Shown here: one piece after another, positions 27,097 to 35,602 of the stretch | How the letters are laid out: the number at the start of each line of letters is the position of its first letter | Numbering within the stretch: position 1 is the stretch's first letter | DNA from: Polaromonas sp. | Lineage (GTDB): Bacteria > Pseudomonadota > Gammaproteobacteria > Burkholderiales > Burkholderiaceae_C | Direction: 5' to 3' | Length of the DNA stretch: 64,000 nucleotides | Assembly: GCA_028291985.1 (NCBI GenBank) | Contig: JAQGNE010000058.1 | Coordinates: 1-64,000 of the forward strand | The notes under the pieces: generated by a model | Told to the model about the DNA's origin: nothing | What the model saw: only the letters and a program-made list of their open reading frames with translations | Databases searched by the model: none | Made by a program: the position numbers and the translations under genes

Positions 27097-28407
27097 ATGG
27101 ACATACTCCTCATGGGCGGCATGCTGCTCATCATCATGCTGGTGTTGCTGGCGGGCGGCGTATGGATCGCCATGGCGCTGGCTATCGTCGGCTGGGTTGG
27201 GCAGGCATTCTTTACCAACACGCTGCCCGGTAAAAACCTTTTCTCGGCATTCTGGGAATCGAACGCTTCCTGGGAACTTGCCGCGCTGCCGCTATTTATC
27301 TGGATGGGCGAGATTCTGTTTCGTACCAAACTGAGCGAAGAAATGTTCGAAGGCTTGCGCCCCTGGCTGAACCGAATTCCAGGCCGTCTGATGCACACCA
27401 CCACGATCGGTTGCGGTGTTTTCGGCTCGGTATCGGGCTCGTCCGCTGCCACCTGCGCCACTATCGCCAAGGTCGCCCTGCCTGAGCTGAAGCGGCGCGG
27501 CTATAACGAAAACCTGGCGATTGGTGCACTGGCCTCGGCTGGCACGCTAGGCATCTTGATACCGCCTTCCATCACGATGGTGGTGTATGCGGTGGCGGCC
27601 GATGCGTCCATCATTCGCATTTTTCTGGCCGGCTTTCTGCCTGGCCTGCTATTGATGGCGCTCTTCTCTTTCTATATCGGCTGGTGGAGTCTGCACAATC
27701 CGTCGCAGGTTCCCGCCGCTGACCCGCCTACCAGCTTTCGGGAAAAAATCAGGCTCTCCGGCAACCTGATCCCGTGCGGTCTGCTCATCATTTTTATCGT
27801 CTGGGTGCTGGTAGCCGGCTGGGCTACCGCGACTGAATGCGCTGCCTTTGGCGTGCTGGGCTCCCTGGCCATTGCGGCCTGGGGCCGCTGCCTGAGCTGG
27901 TCGAACTTCACGGAGGGCCTGATGGGTGCTACCCGTACCAGTTGCATGATCATGTTCATCCTGGCGGGGGCTGCCTTCCTCACCAAGACCATGGCATTTA
28001 CCGGTATACCGAGGGAACTGGCCGAATGGGTCGATTCGATGCAGCTGTCACCGTTTGCGCTGATTGCTGCCCTTGTCGCGGTTTATCTGGTGTTGGGCAC
28101 TGCGCTCGACGGTATATCGATGATTGTCCTGACCAGTGCTGTCGTGCTGCCCATGATTCAGAAAGCCGGGTTCGATCTGATCTGGTTCGGCATCTTCATC
28201 GTGCTGCTGGTCGAAATTGCCGAGGTGACACCGCCGGTCGGTTTCAACCTCTTCGTGCTGCAGAACATGACGGGAAAGGACAGCAACATCATCGCGCGCG
28301 CAGCCATCCCGTTTTTTGTGTGCATGGTGGTGTGCATCGCGCTGATTACTGTGTTTCCGCAAATCGTGACGGTGCTGCCAGACCTGGTGATGGGCAAGGA
28401 ACGCTAG
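27097..28407 (+). CDS. dctM: TRAP transporter large permease (DctM)
   Basis: 436 residues from ATG 27097 (MDILLMGGMLL). The longer open frame from 26962 is encoded by repeat copy 2 and is rejected. About twelve hydrophobic helices are visible, with GSVSGSSAATCATIAK, SAGTLGILIPPS and the C-terminal EVTPPVGFNLFVLQ, all DctM signatures. It is the main translocation channel of the sodium-coupled TRAP system begun by dctP. The repeat separates it from dctQ by 145 bp. Confidence 0.93.
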   Translation: MDILLMGGMLLIIMLVLLAGGVWIAMALAIVGWVGQAFFTNTLPGKNLFSAFWESNASWELAALPLFIWMGEILFRTKLSEEMFEGLRPWLNRIPGRLMHTTTIGCGVFGSVSGSSAATCATIAKVALPELKRRGYNENLAIGALASAGTLGILIPPSITMVVYAVAADASIIRIFLAGFLPGLLLMALFSFYIGWWSLHNPSQVPAADPPTSFREKIRLSGNLIPCGLLIIFIVWVLVAGWATATECAAFGVLGSLAIAAWGRCLSWSNFTEGLMGATRTSCMIMFILAGAAFLTKTMAFTGIPRELAEWVDSMQLSPFALIAALVAVYLVLGTALDGISMIVLTSAVVLPMIQKAGFDLIWFGIFIVLLVEIAEVTPPVGFNLFVLQNMTGKDSNIIARAAIPFFVCMVVCIALITVFPQIVTVLPDLVMGKER

Positions 28408-28454
28408 GCAGAGGATTGCGCGGGCGCACGCCGCCCAGCGGGGTCACTGGCGTC

Positions 28455-28512
28455 GCCCATTTTATGCCCCGTCTTGTACCTGGCGCGCACTTATGCCCCC
28501 AAGGGGCAACCC
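28455..28512 (+). repeat. Possible degenerate family 2 repeat
   Basis: Between dctM and the convergent Bug gene. It has GTACCTGGCGCGCA, then GCCCCCAAGGGGCAAC, resembling the first half of the family 2 repeat. The GGCCCGGCAAAGCCGG half is missing. The assignment is weak. Confidence 0.3.
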
Positions 28513-28520
28513 AAATTAGC

Positions 28521-29504
28521 TTACTGCGGCTCGATACCGGCCTTCTTGACCAAGGCCGCGTACTTCACAAGCTCGCTACGGAAGGCTGCTTGCGCCTGCT
28601 CTGGGCTGCCAATGTTGATGCTGTTGCCCTGTTTGCTCATCGACTCCTTGACGGCAGGGTCTGCAAACGCTGCAACCACGGCGTCGTGGCTCTTCTTCAC
28701 GTTTGCGGCACTCATGCCTTTGGGGCCGATCACCGCAAACCACGCTTCCACCAAAAGTTTGGGCAACCCTTGCTCGGAAAAGGTTTGAATTTCGGGCGCG
28801 GCCGCGCTGCGCTGACCGCCCAGCATGCCAATAGGGCGGAGGGCGCCGCTTTTGATGTGTGCCTGAACGCTGGGCAGCGACGCGGTTCCGAAATCGACTT
28901 GCCCTCCCAGCAGGTCGTTAACCATGGGACCCACCCCCTTGTAGGGAATATGGCGTGCCGTGGCGCCAGCTTCTTCGAGAAAGAGTTCCGTCGCCAGATG
29001 AAGAATGGTGCCGTTGCCGCCTGAAGCGTAGTTGAACGCGTCGGGCTTGCTTTTGAGCAACGCCACAAATTCCTTGCTGTTGCTCACCGGCACCTTGTTC
29101 GGGTTGACGACGAGCACCATGGGCGTGGCACCAATCACGGCAATCGGCGTGAAGTCTCCCGGCATGTCGAATGGCAGCGCCTTCATCACACTGGGAAAAA
29201 TCACCACGTTGTTTGACACGATGGCGAGCGTATTGCCATCGGGCGCAGAGCGCGCCAGTGCCTGCAGGCCCACGACGCCGCCCGCACCGGGCTGGTTGTC
29301 AACCACCACGGACGCATTGAGCGCTTTTGCGAGCGCTAGCTGCGCCGCCCGGGTGATCGTGTCCACACCGGAGCCGGTCGCGTTGGGCAGTATGAACCGC
29401 ACGGTTGGGGATTGGCCCAGTGCGGCGTGTTGAAAGGGTACGAGAGTGGCTGCCAGGGTTGCGGCGAGTACTGATCGACGTGAGAGTTTTCGGGTTGGGA
29501 TCAT
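28521..29504 (-). CDS. Bug family (tripartite tricarboxylate transporter) substrate-binding protein
   Basis: 327 residues. A signal peptide (RRSVLAATLAATLVPFQHAALG) is followed by the Bug fold: VRFILPNATGSGVDTITR, VDNQPGAGGVVGLQALARS, YASGGNGTILHLATELF and HIPYKGVGPMVNDLLGGQVDF. It would bind a carboxylate in the periplasm. No TctA or TctB membrane gene is in the window, so it is an orphan as is common in Burkholderiales. It precedes no gene on this strand but follows the CoA-transferase gene by 40 bp, so it probably belongs to that operon. Confidence 0.9.
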   Translation of the reverse strand: MIPTRKLSRRSVLAATLAATLVPFQHAALGQSPTVRFILPNATGSGVDTITRAAQLALAKALNASVVVDNQPGAGGVVGLQALARSAPDGNTLAIVSNNVVIFPSVMKALPFDMPGDFTPIAVIGATPMVLVVNPNKVPVSNSKEFVALLKSKPDAFNYASGGNGTILHLATELFLEEAGATARHIPYKGVGPMVNDLLGGQVDFGTASLPSVQAHIKSGALRPIGMLGGQRSAAAPEIQTFSEQGLPKLLVEAWFAVIGPKGMSAANVKKSHDAVVAAFADPAVKESMSKQGNSINIGSPEQAQAAFRSELVKYAALVKKAGIEPQ

Positions 29505-29544
29505 GCTTTGTCTCCTTTGGTTGTTGATGTGAGCGGGGTCGGTA

Positions 29545-30810
29545 TCAGGACACGATCTGCCGCGCTCGCAGATCGGTGACTTCGGCGTCGGTGCAGCCGA
29601 GGTCTTTCAAGAGTGCATCAGTATGCGAGCCTAGCGGCGGCGGGTCCAGGCGCACACCCAGCCGCTGTCCCTCAAGCATGATGGGAAAAAGCGTCGTCTT
29701 GACTATTTCGCCGGCTTTTGGGCCATCGGGAAGCCGAATGTCTGCAAGGCCGCCCGTTGCGAGCAGGTGTTCGTCGTCGTACAGATCCTCAGGCTTGCGG
29801 ATAGGCGCAAACGGCAGGCCGGCTCGCTCCATGACCTGCGCGAGGTCCGCTGCCGAGCGGTGCGCAATCCGCTCTCCGATAACCCTGAGCAGCCGTGGAC
29901 GTTGCACCACCCGAAGGTTGTTGGTCAGGAGACCTGCTTCGGCCTTCAGGTCGGACAAGCCTATCGCATCGCAAAAGCTCATCCACTGCGTATCGCTGAC
30001 GGCGGCCAAAAAGATTTGCTCGCCGTCCCTGACGGTGAAGACGTCGTACACCGCCCATGGGTTGTCACGCGCCGGCATCGGTGCGGGGTGCTTTCCGGTG
30101 ACCGCGAACTGCAGCATGTGCTGGCCCATGAGAAACACGTTGTTCTCATAGAGTGCGGACTGCACTTCCATTCCCTTGCCAGTGATGCCACGCTGAATAA
30201 GCGCTCCCAGCACGGCGATTGCGCCAAACAGGCCTCCCATGATGTCGTTGACGCTGGTGCCGGCTCTGAGCGGGTCACCGGGGCGGCCTGTCATGTAGGC
30301 AAGGCCGCCCATCATTTGCACAACCTCGTCCAACGCCGTGCGGTGGTCGTAGGGGCCAGGTAAAAAACCTTTGTGGCTGGCATAGATGATGCGCGGATTC
30401 ACGGCAGAAAGCGAGGCGTAGTCGAGTCCGTACTTGGCCATGGTGCCGGGCTTGAAATTCTCGGCCACCACATCGCCAGTTGCGCTCAGTCGCCTGGCAA
30501 GCTCCGCGCCTTCGGGCGTGTGAAGGTCGATACCGATGCTTTTCTTGTTGCGGTTGAACATCGGGAAAAAGCCCGAACCAGCACCCAGCAGGCGGCGGCT
30601 GTGGTCGCCGTTGACCGGCTCGATCTTGATGACCTCTGCACCCAGGTCGGCAAGCACCATACCGCAGGTCGGGCCCATCACCATATGGGTGAACTCAACC
30701 ACACGAAGACCCTTGAGCGGTTGCGGTGCAGAAGAGTCATGCGTTGCACGTTCGCCAGGGGCAACAGGGATTTCGGTGCGTGTCCGCGGTTTGGTCAGTG
30801 TTTCAGTCAT
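29545..30810 (-). CDS. Class III (CaiB/BaiF family) CoA-transferase
   Basis: 421 residues from the ATG at 30810, which overlaps the lyase stop (ATGA); the upstream extension is rejected. LKGLRVVEFTHMVMGPTCG is the N-terminal CoA-binding signature, ADLGAEVIKIEPVNGD follows, and GFLPGPYDHRTALDEVVQ holds the Asp expected to form the aspartyl-CoA thioester. It moves CoA between carboxylic acids. Coupling to an HMG-CoA-lyase-like gene suggests that its acid acceptor is a 3-hydroxy acid such as citramalate (inference; see findings). Confidence 0.9.
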   Translation of the reverse strand: MTETLTKPRTRTEIPVAPGERATHDSSAPQPLKGLRVVEFTHMVMGPTCGMVLADLGAEVIKIEPVNGDHSRRLLGAGSGFFPMFNRNKKSIGIDLHTPEGAELARRLSATGDVVAENFKPGTMAKYGLDYASLSAVNPRIIYASHKGFLPGPYDHRTALDEVVQMMGGLAYMTGRPGDPLRAGTSVNDIMGGLFGAIAVLGALIQRGITGKGMEVQSALYENNVFLMGQHMLQFAVTGKHPAPMPARDNPWAVYDVFTVRDGEQIFLAAVSDTQWMSFCDAIGLSDLKAEAGLLTNNLRVVQRPRLLRVIGERIAHRSAADLAQVMERAGLPFAPIRKPEDLYDDEHLLATGGLADIRLPDGPKAGEIVKTTLFPIMLEGQRLGVRLDPPPLGSHTDALLKDLGCTDAEVTDLRARQIVS

Positions 30811-31769
30811 GCCGGTTGCATCCGTTGCTGCTCGCGCTTCATCGTCCTGGGCAGGCCCGCCCTCCAGAGGGTGCCGTGCAAGGTCTCTCCCTCCAGCCAG
30901 ATCGCTACTTTTTTGCGCAATGCGAGAAGCGCATCCATATCTTGCCCTGACTCGATTCCCATGCTGGCCAGCATAAAGGCCAGGTCTTCGGTAGCCACAT
31001 TGCCGCTGGCACCTGGTGCGTGGGGGCATCCGCCGATACCACCAAGACAGGCATCAAACCGGCTGATGCCCAGCTCGAGCGCAGCGTAAACATTGGCCAG
31101 GCCCAGGCCACGGGTGTCGTGAAAATGGCCGCAGTTGAGCTTTTCACCAGCCACCGGAAGAACCGACTCAAAGAGCGATCGCACCATGGCAGGATCGGCA
31201 TAGCCGACGGTGTCGGCGAGCCCGACTGCATCGACGCCGGCGTCCAGTACGGCTTTGACTAGGCGGACAACCTCGGAAGGCTCCACCCGGCCTTGAAGGG
31301 TGCATCCGAAAGCGGTGCTGATACCGACCTCTATTTTTGTGCTGCTGCCCTGCGTTTCGCGTGCAGCAACGATGCGTTTGATCTCCTGAACAACCTCATC
31401 CGGAGTTTTGCGCAGATTCGCCAGGCTATGTGCATGGCTGGCCGAGAGCGGCAGCAGCATGAACTCGGCTCCGCACGCCATCGCGCGCTCGGCGCCTTTC
31501 AGATTTGGCACCAGCACCGAGGCGGTAAGGCCCGGCAGCGATTGGGAAAAAGCGAGCACTTCGGCCGTGTCGGCCAGCTGCGGCAACAGGTGTGCCGGCA
31601 CGAAAGACCCAATCTCGATCTCGCGCTGGCCGGCATCATAGGCGTCCTGAATCCACTCCAGCTTGGCGGCCGTGGGCACAATTCTGGCAATGCTCTGGAG
31701 GCCGTCGCGAAGGCCGACCTCGCGGATGACTACCCGCTTGGGCAGACGGGGGGAAGGGTTCGATGTCAT
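30807..31769 (-). CDS. Hydroxymethylglutaryl-CoA lyase-like enzyme
   Basis: 320 residues of the DRE-TIM metallolyase superfamily. EVGLRDGLQ at residues 17-25 holds the Arg-Asp pair, HFHDTRGLGLANVYAAL has the metal-binding HxH, and GGIGGCPHAPGASGNVATED carries the catalytic Cys loop. Known members cleave HMG-CoA or, in some bacteria, (R)-citramalyl-CoA to acetyl-CoA and pyruvate. The neighbouring class III CoA-transferase and aconitase-type hydratase favour the second (inference). No leucine-catabolism genes (liu/mcc) are nearby. Confidence 0.88.
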   Translation of the reverse strand: MTSNPSPRLPKRVVIREVGLRDGLQSIARIVPTAAKLEWIQDAYDAGQREIEIGSFVPAHLLPQLADTAEVLAFSQSLPGLTASVLVPNLKGAERAMACGAEFMLLPLSASHAHSLANLRKTPDEVVQEIKRIVAARETQGSSTKIEVGISTAFGCTLQGRVEPSEVVRLVKAVLDAGVDAVGLADTVGYADPAMVRSLFESVLPVAGEKLNCGHFHDTRGLGLANVYAALELGISRFDACLGGIGGCPHAPGASGNVATEDLAFMLASMGIESGQDMDALLALRKKVAIWLEGETLHGTLWRAGLPRTMKREQQRMQPA

Positions 31770-31831
31770 ATCCGGCTTTCGTTTTGAATGCCCTGTTGGG
31801 TGTTAACCAGGCGGCTTGGATGAAGGCATGA

Positions 31832-31894
31832 GTTTAGAATTTCCTAAACAAGCTTCGACATCAATTTTGGAATCCCATCATTCCATTTAGGAAT
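31832..31894. promoter_or_regulatory. Inverted repeats in divergent lyase/LysR promoter region
   Basis: Three nested elements: the near-perfect palindrome GTTTAGAATTTCCTAAAC at 31832-31849, GGAAT-CCCATC-ATTCC at 31869-31884, and ATTCC-ATTTA-GGAAT at 31880-31894. They share the half-site GGAAT or TTTAGGAA. They lie directly before the LysR gene start, as expected for an autoregulated LysR-type operator set. Assignment to this regulator is inference. Confidence 0.5.
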
Positions 31895-31897
31895 ATC

Positions 31898-32812
31898 TTG
31901 AGAGATTTGGACCTGACCACGCTTCGCCTCTTCGTTGCAGTGTGCGAGACCAGCAACATTGCACGGGCAGGTGAAAAGGCCGGCATCGTTGGTTCGGCCA
32001 TCAGCAAAAGGCTGGCGCAGCTCGAGCATCAGCTCGGCACCCCGCTTCTGGCGCGTAAAAGGCACGGCGTCATTCCGACCCCTGCGGGCTACACCCTGCT
32101 GGAGCACGCACGGGGAATGCTCGACGGCGCAGCGCGCATCGAGCGCGACATGCAAAGTTATGTCACCGGCGCGCGCGGGCAAGTGCGTGTTCTGGCCAGC
32201 GTGTCGGCCATGACGGAATCACTGGCCGATGATGTGGCCGCGTTTTTGCACATGCCCGCGCACCGCACCATACAGGTCGATCTGGAGGAACGGGTCAGCC
32301 CCGAGATCGTGCGCGGCGTGCGCGACGGGCTGGCATCGCTAGGCGTGTGCTGGGATGCGGTAGAACTGGGCTCGCTGCAGTCGCGGCCCTACCGGACAGA
32401 CCATCTCTGCATCGTTGTTTCGCCTGGCCATCCGCTGGCTTCACGCAAAACACTGCGCTTCGAGAACACGCTTGACTATGAGCATGTCGGCCTTCCGATC
32501 AACAGCTCAGTGCAGGTCATGCTGCAGCGCGCTGCCGCACGGCTGGGTCGCACACTGATCCACCGCATCATCGTCACCAATTTCGAGGCTGCGCTTCGGG
32601 TCGTGCGGGCAGGCCTTGCCATCAGCCTCGCACCGCGCGAAGTGGCAGAGCGGCAAAGCGCGGCTTACGGGCTGCACGTCATCCCGCTTGACGAACCCTG
32701 GGCGCATCGGCGCTTCATCATTTTCTTTCGAGATTTAAACACGCTCTCCCTGGCGGCACAGCTCCTGGTGGAGCACCTGGTCGCACGCGGCAAGCCGGAG
32801 GTACCGAAATGA
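31898..32812 (+). CDS. LysR family transcriptional regulator
   Basis: 304 residues from a TTG start at 31898, supported by AGGA 5 bp upstream and by the helix-turn-helix beginning at once (LDLTTLRLFVAVCETSNIARAGEKAG, then AISKRLAQLEHQLG). The C-terminal effector domain has the usual two lobes. It is divergent from the lyase/CoA-transferase/Bug genes and overlaps the aconitase-family gene by 4 bp, so it is positioned to control both arms, probably in response to the acid substrate. Confidence 0.9.
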   Translation: MRDLDLTTLRLFVAVCETSNIARAGEKAGIVGSAISKRLAQLEHQLGTPLLARKRHGVIPTPAGYTLLEHARGMLDGAARIERDMQSYVTGARGQVRVLASVSAMTESLADDVAAFLHMPAHRTIQVDLEERVSPEIVRGVRDGLASLGVCWDAVELGSLQSRPYRTDHLCIVVSPGHPLASRKTLRFENTLDYEHVGLPINSSVQVMLQRAAARLGRTLIHRIIVTNFEAALRVVRAGLAISLAPREVAERQSAAYGLHVIPLDEPWAHRRFIIFFRDLNTLSLAAQLLVEHLVARGKPEVPK

Positions 32813-34884
32813 GCAATCTTCCCTCATCCCCACTAGCTGGTACCGCGTTGACCTCTCCCGGCCACATGGGCCTGCTTGATCTGGGCAAGTCGACCCGCAT
32901 CCTCTTTCTGACGACAGATGCGCCCATGCTGCAGTCGCAACTGCAAGTTGGCGCGGCGCCGCCCCGCGCCGCCGACATCCTCGGTCTTCTCAGGGACGAT
33001 GTCTCCACCGACGAAATCACGCCTGTCGCGATCATGTCGTATTACGACGATCGGCTGGCCCGCTTTGCCTATACCGGCTTCATGGCAGATGGTGTTTTGA
33101 TACCGCCGGGCGCGGTGCAGGCGGGCAGGTTTGCGGTAACAGTGGCGGGCCGCCGTTATGGCAAGGGGTCGTCCCGCGAGCACAGTCCGGCGGCAGAAAA
33201 GTTGGCCGGCATTAGGCTGGTCATCGCCGAAAGTTTTGAGCGCATCTATCGCCAGAACGCAGACAACATCGGCCTGTTCACATCGACCGACTTCACACTG
33301 ATCGATCGCATCCAGCGGGGTGAAGCGATTCCGCTCGACGAGATTCTTGCGGGCCGTGATGCTCTGGCGAGCGGCATCCTGCAGAGCGGCGGCCTGCTGA
33401 GGTTTGGCCAGGCACAACTGAAAAATGCCGCGCCAGAAAGCGCAGCCCTCCCCTCAAAAAAACCACAAACGCTTTTCGAAAAAATCATTCGCCGTCACCT
33501 TCTGTGCACGCCGGTCACCCCGCCTGATCCCAAAACCGGGCAAGGCGCTTTCGTGCAAGCCGACTGGCGCTTCATTCATGAGTACTACACCGGTATGGCG
33601 GCACACATGCTGCACACAACATTGGGCCAACCGGTGAGGCTGCATCGTCCGGAATCAATGCTCGTCTTTGAGGATCACACCTCCTATGTGGAGCAAAGTC
33701 CCGCTCACCTTCGTATGGGCCTGGTGAACAACATGCGCACCATGGTGCAGGCGCAGCGCGACTTTGCCGGCCTGTATGGAATTCGTATGCACCGAACGCT
33801 GACCGACGAAGAGGCGGCCGACGACGACGGCAGCAATGTTGCTGGCATTTCGCACGCGATGATGACCGAGCATTACGCTTTGCCCGGCCAGGTCGTGGTG
33901 GGGACGGATTCGCATACGCCACACAGCGGCGCGCTGGGCTGCGTGGCATTTGGCGTCGGCACCACTGACATGGCCAATGCTTTCGTGACGGGTGCGGTAC
34001 GCATAACCATGCCGGCCCTGTTGCAAGTCCAGCTCAACGGCACAGTTGCGCCCGGCGTCACCGCCAAGGACATTGTTTTGCACCTGCTCGCGCTACCTGC
34101 AATACGCGCTGGTAACGGCGTGGGCAAAATGTTCGAATTTACCGGCGGGGCAGTTCGGGCCATGTCGATTGACGAACGTGCCACGCTGACCAACATGACG
34201 GCAGAGCTGGGCGGATTCACCGGCATCGTTGCGCCGGATGACGAAACAGTTCGTTTTTTGAAGCAACGCCGCGGCGTAGACTTCGCTATCGAGCCCTGGA
34301 TGTGCAGTGACGCTGGCGCCGTTTACGACGATGTGATGACGGTGGACTGCACCCAGCTGTCTGCCTATGTGGCCTCGCCAGGCGATCCTGGCAACGGCTT
34401 TCCGCTTGATCAGTTAGGCCGATCAGTGAAGGTTGATATCGCTTACGGCGGCTCCTGCACCGCTGGCAAACGCGAGGACTTTGATCACTACCATGACGTA
34501 TTGGCCTGGGGACTTGCACAGGGCATGAAGGTACCAGACTCGGTTCAACTCTTTCTGCAGTACGGCACCACAGCCGTGCGTGATTACTGCATTGCCAAGG
34601 GTTACGACCAGGTTTTCCAAGCAGCCGGCGCCCGGATACTGCAGCCGTCATGTGGCGCCTGCGCCAATTGCGGTCCCGGGTCGTCCATAGACGCCGGGCA
34701 GGTGACGGTTAGCGCGATCAACCGAAACTTTCACGGTCGGTCCGGACCGGGACAGGTCTGGCTGGCCAGCCCGCCAACCGTAGTTGCCAGCGCATTGAAA
34801 GGAGAACTGGTCTCGTTCGAAGACCTGCGTAACGAACACCGACAGCCGTCAAAGGTTTGTGGCATGCCCGCTGCAAACCCCTAG
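32809..34884 (+). CDS. Aconitase/IPM-isomerase family hydro-lyase, small-large subunit fusion
   Basis: 691 residues with the swivel (LeuD-like) domain first: DDVSTDEITP near residue 63 and YGKGSSREHS near residue 119. A LeuC-like part follows: VVGTDSHTPHSGALG, FGVGTTDMANAF, GGSCTAGKRED with Cys550, and SCGACANCGPG with Cys615, Cys618 and Cys621. Cys550, 615 and 618 have the spacing of a 4Fe-4S aconitase cluster. The domain order matches AcnB rather than AcnA, without the HEAT domain. It would hydrate or dehydrate a dicarboxylate; (R)-citramalate/citraconate is one fit (inference). The SCTNG motif is changed to SCTAG. It is coupled to the LysR gene. Confidence 0.87.
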   Translation: MSNLPSSPLAGTALTSPGHMGLLDLGKSTRILFLTTDAPMLQSQLQVGAAPPRAADILGLLRDDVSTDEITPVAIMSYYDDRLARFAYTGFMADGVLIPPGAVQAGRFAVTVAGRRYGKGSSREHSPAAEKLAGIRLVIAESFERIYRQNADNIGLFTSTDFTLIDRIQRGEAIPLDEILAGRDALASGILQSGGLLRFGQAQLKNAAPESAALPSKKPQTLFEKIIRRHLLCTPVTPPDPKTGQGAFVQADWRFIHEYYTGMAAHMLHTTLGQPVRLHRPESMLVFEDHTSYVEQSPAHLRMGLVNNMRTMVQAQRDFAGLYGIRMHRTLTDEEAADDDGSNVAGISHAMMTEHYALPGQVVVGTDSHTPHSGALGCVAFGVGTTDMANAFVTGAVRITMPALLQVQLNGTVAPGVTAKDIVLHLLALPAIRAGNGVGKMFEFTGGAVRAMSIDERATLTNMTAELGGFTGIVAPDDETVRFLKQRRGVDFAIEPWMCSDAGAVYDDVMTVDCTQLSAYVASPGDPGNGFPLDQLGRSVKVDIAYGGSCTAGKREDFDHYHDVLAWGLAQGMKVPDSVQLFLQYGTTAVRDYCIAKGYDQVFQAAGARILQPSCGACANCGPGSSIDAGQVTVSAINRNFHGRSGPGQVWLASPPTVVASALKGELVSFEDLRNEHRQPSKVCGMPAANP

Positions 34885-35180
34885 CCGCCGCCGCGCTGCA
34901 TATACAGATCAAAGCGTTTCATGAATGCATAACGTGCGGCATCGTCCAGCCCGTCAAAATGAAAAGTGACCAGCAGACGGGGCATGCGAAGCAAGGCGAT
35001 CACGCGGGGGGCGCCTGTTTGCCACTGTATGCGCAGCTTTCCATCCGGCAGCGTGACCTGCACCGCTGATGCTGCTCTCTGATAGGGGTGGGCGCCAATG
35101 GCCGCGGGCAGCCAGCCTAGCCATTCAGCTTCGGTGCATCCCATCTCGCGGTTGAACTCCGCTGCATAAGCCGATTGCAT
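34881..35180 (-). CDS. Uncharacterised protein at the end of the AOR operon
   Basis: 99 residues with no recognised domain. It is amphipathic, with the segment WLGWLPAAIGAHPYQRAASAVQVTLPDGKLRIQW and a strand-rich IALLRMPRLLVTFHFDG, and ends in GGG. It lies 22 bp after the MoaD-like gene and overlaps the convergent aconitase gene by 4 bp. Its position suggests a role in cofactor insertion or maturation of the aldehyde oxidoreductase, but this is inference only. Confidence 0.65.
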   Translation of the reverse strand: MQSAYAAEFNREMGCTEAEWLGWLPAAIGAHPYQRAASAVQVTLPDGKLRIQWQTGAPRVIALLRMPRLLVTFHFDGLDDAARYAFMKRFDLYMQRGGG

Positions 35181-35202
35181 AAGCCCAACTGATAACCGGT
35201 CG

Positions 35203-35457
35203 CTAGCCGCCGGCTATCGGTGGCCAGATGGCCAGCACGTCGCCTTCGTTCAAGGTGTGGGTCAGGCGCTTGTCAGGTTCAATGTAAGTGCCATTGACCA
35301 GGACCAGATGGACCAGTTTCGGCGGCATGCCAAAGGGTGCAATGATGTCGCTGACCGACGCCTCGGGCGCCACATCCAGCACAACGATATTGCTGCGCCG
35401 TGCCTCCAGCGGCAGGTAGTCCGTCAGCGAGGCAAAAAGCTTGAAGGTGATGTTCAC
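35203..35457 (-). CDS. MoaD/ThiS family sulfur-carrier protein
   Basis: 84 residues with a GTG start. It shows the ubiquitin-like beta-grasp pattern (MNITFKLFASLTDYLP, VNGTYIEPDKRLTHTLNEGDVLAIWPP) and ends in the Gly-Gly that is adenylated and thiocarboxylated. It would supply dithiolene sulfur for the metallopterin cofactor, here presumably the tungstopterin of AorB encoded upstream. The start lies beside a family 2 repeat and lacks a clear ribosome-binding site. Confidence 0.87.
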   Translation of the reverse strand: MNITFKLFASLTDYLPLEARRSNIVVLDVAPEASVSDIIAPFGMPPKLVHLVLVNGTYIEPDKRLTHTLNEGDVLAIWPPIAGG

Positions 35458-35463
35458 GAATTA

Positions 35464-35575
35464 ACGAGCCCCCACGATTGCGCACTTCGTGTGGCGCCTG
35501 CCCCACGAGGGGGCTGATGCGCCTGTGGCCCGGCGAAGCCGGTTCTACGGCTCTTGCCTGACACGGCGCTCCCAC
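35464..35575 (+). repeat. Intergenic repeat family 2, copy 3
   Basis: GCCCCCACGATTGCGC, then CTTCGTGTGGCGCCT, then a CCCC/GGGG hairpin, then CTGTGGCCCGGCGAAGCCGG and CTACGGCTCTTGCCTG. It lies in the gap between aorC and the MoaD-like gene, in opposite orientation to those genes. Confidence 0.75.
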
Positions 35576-35602
35576 GCCTGCGCGAAGAGTGACTGCGATT
35601 CA

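Noticed and set aside
30807..31769. Leucine-degradation HMG-CoA lyase
   Set aside because: Not excluded biochemically, but no liu or mcc genes are nearby and the CoA-transferase coupling suits another route better.
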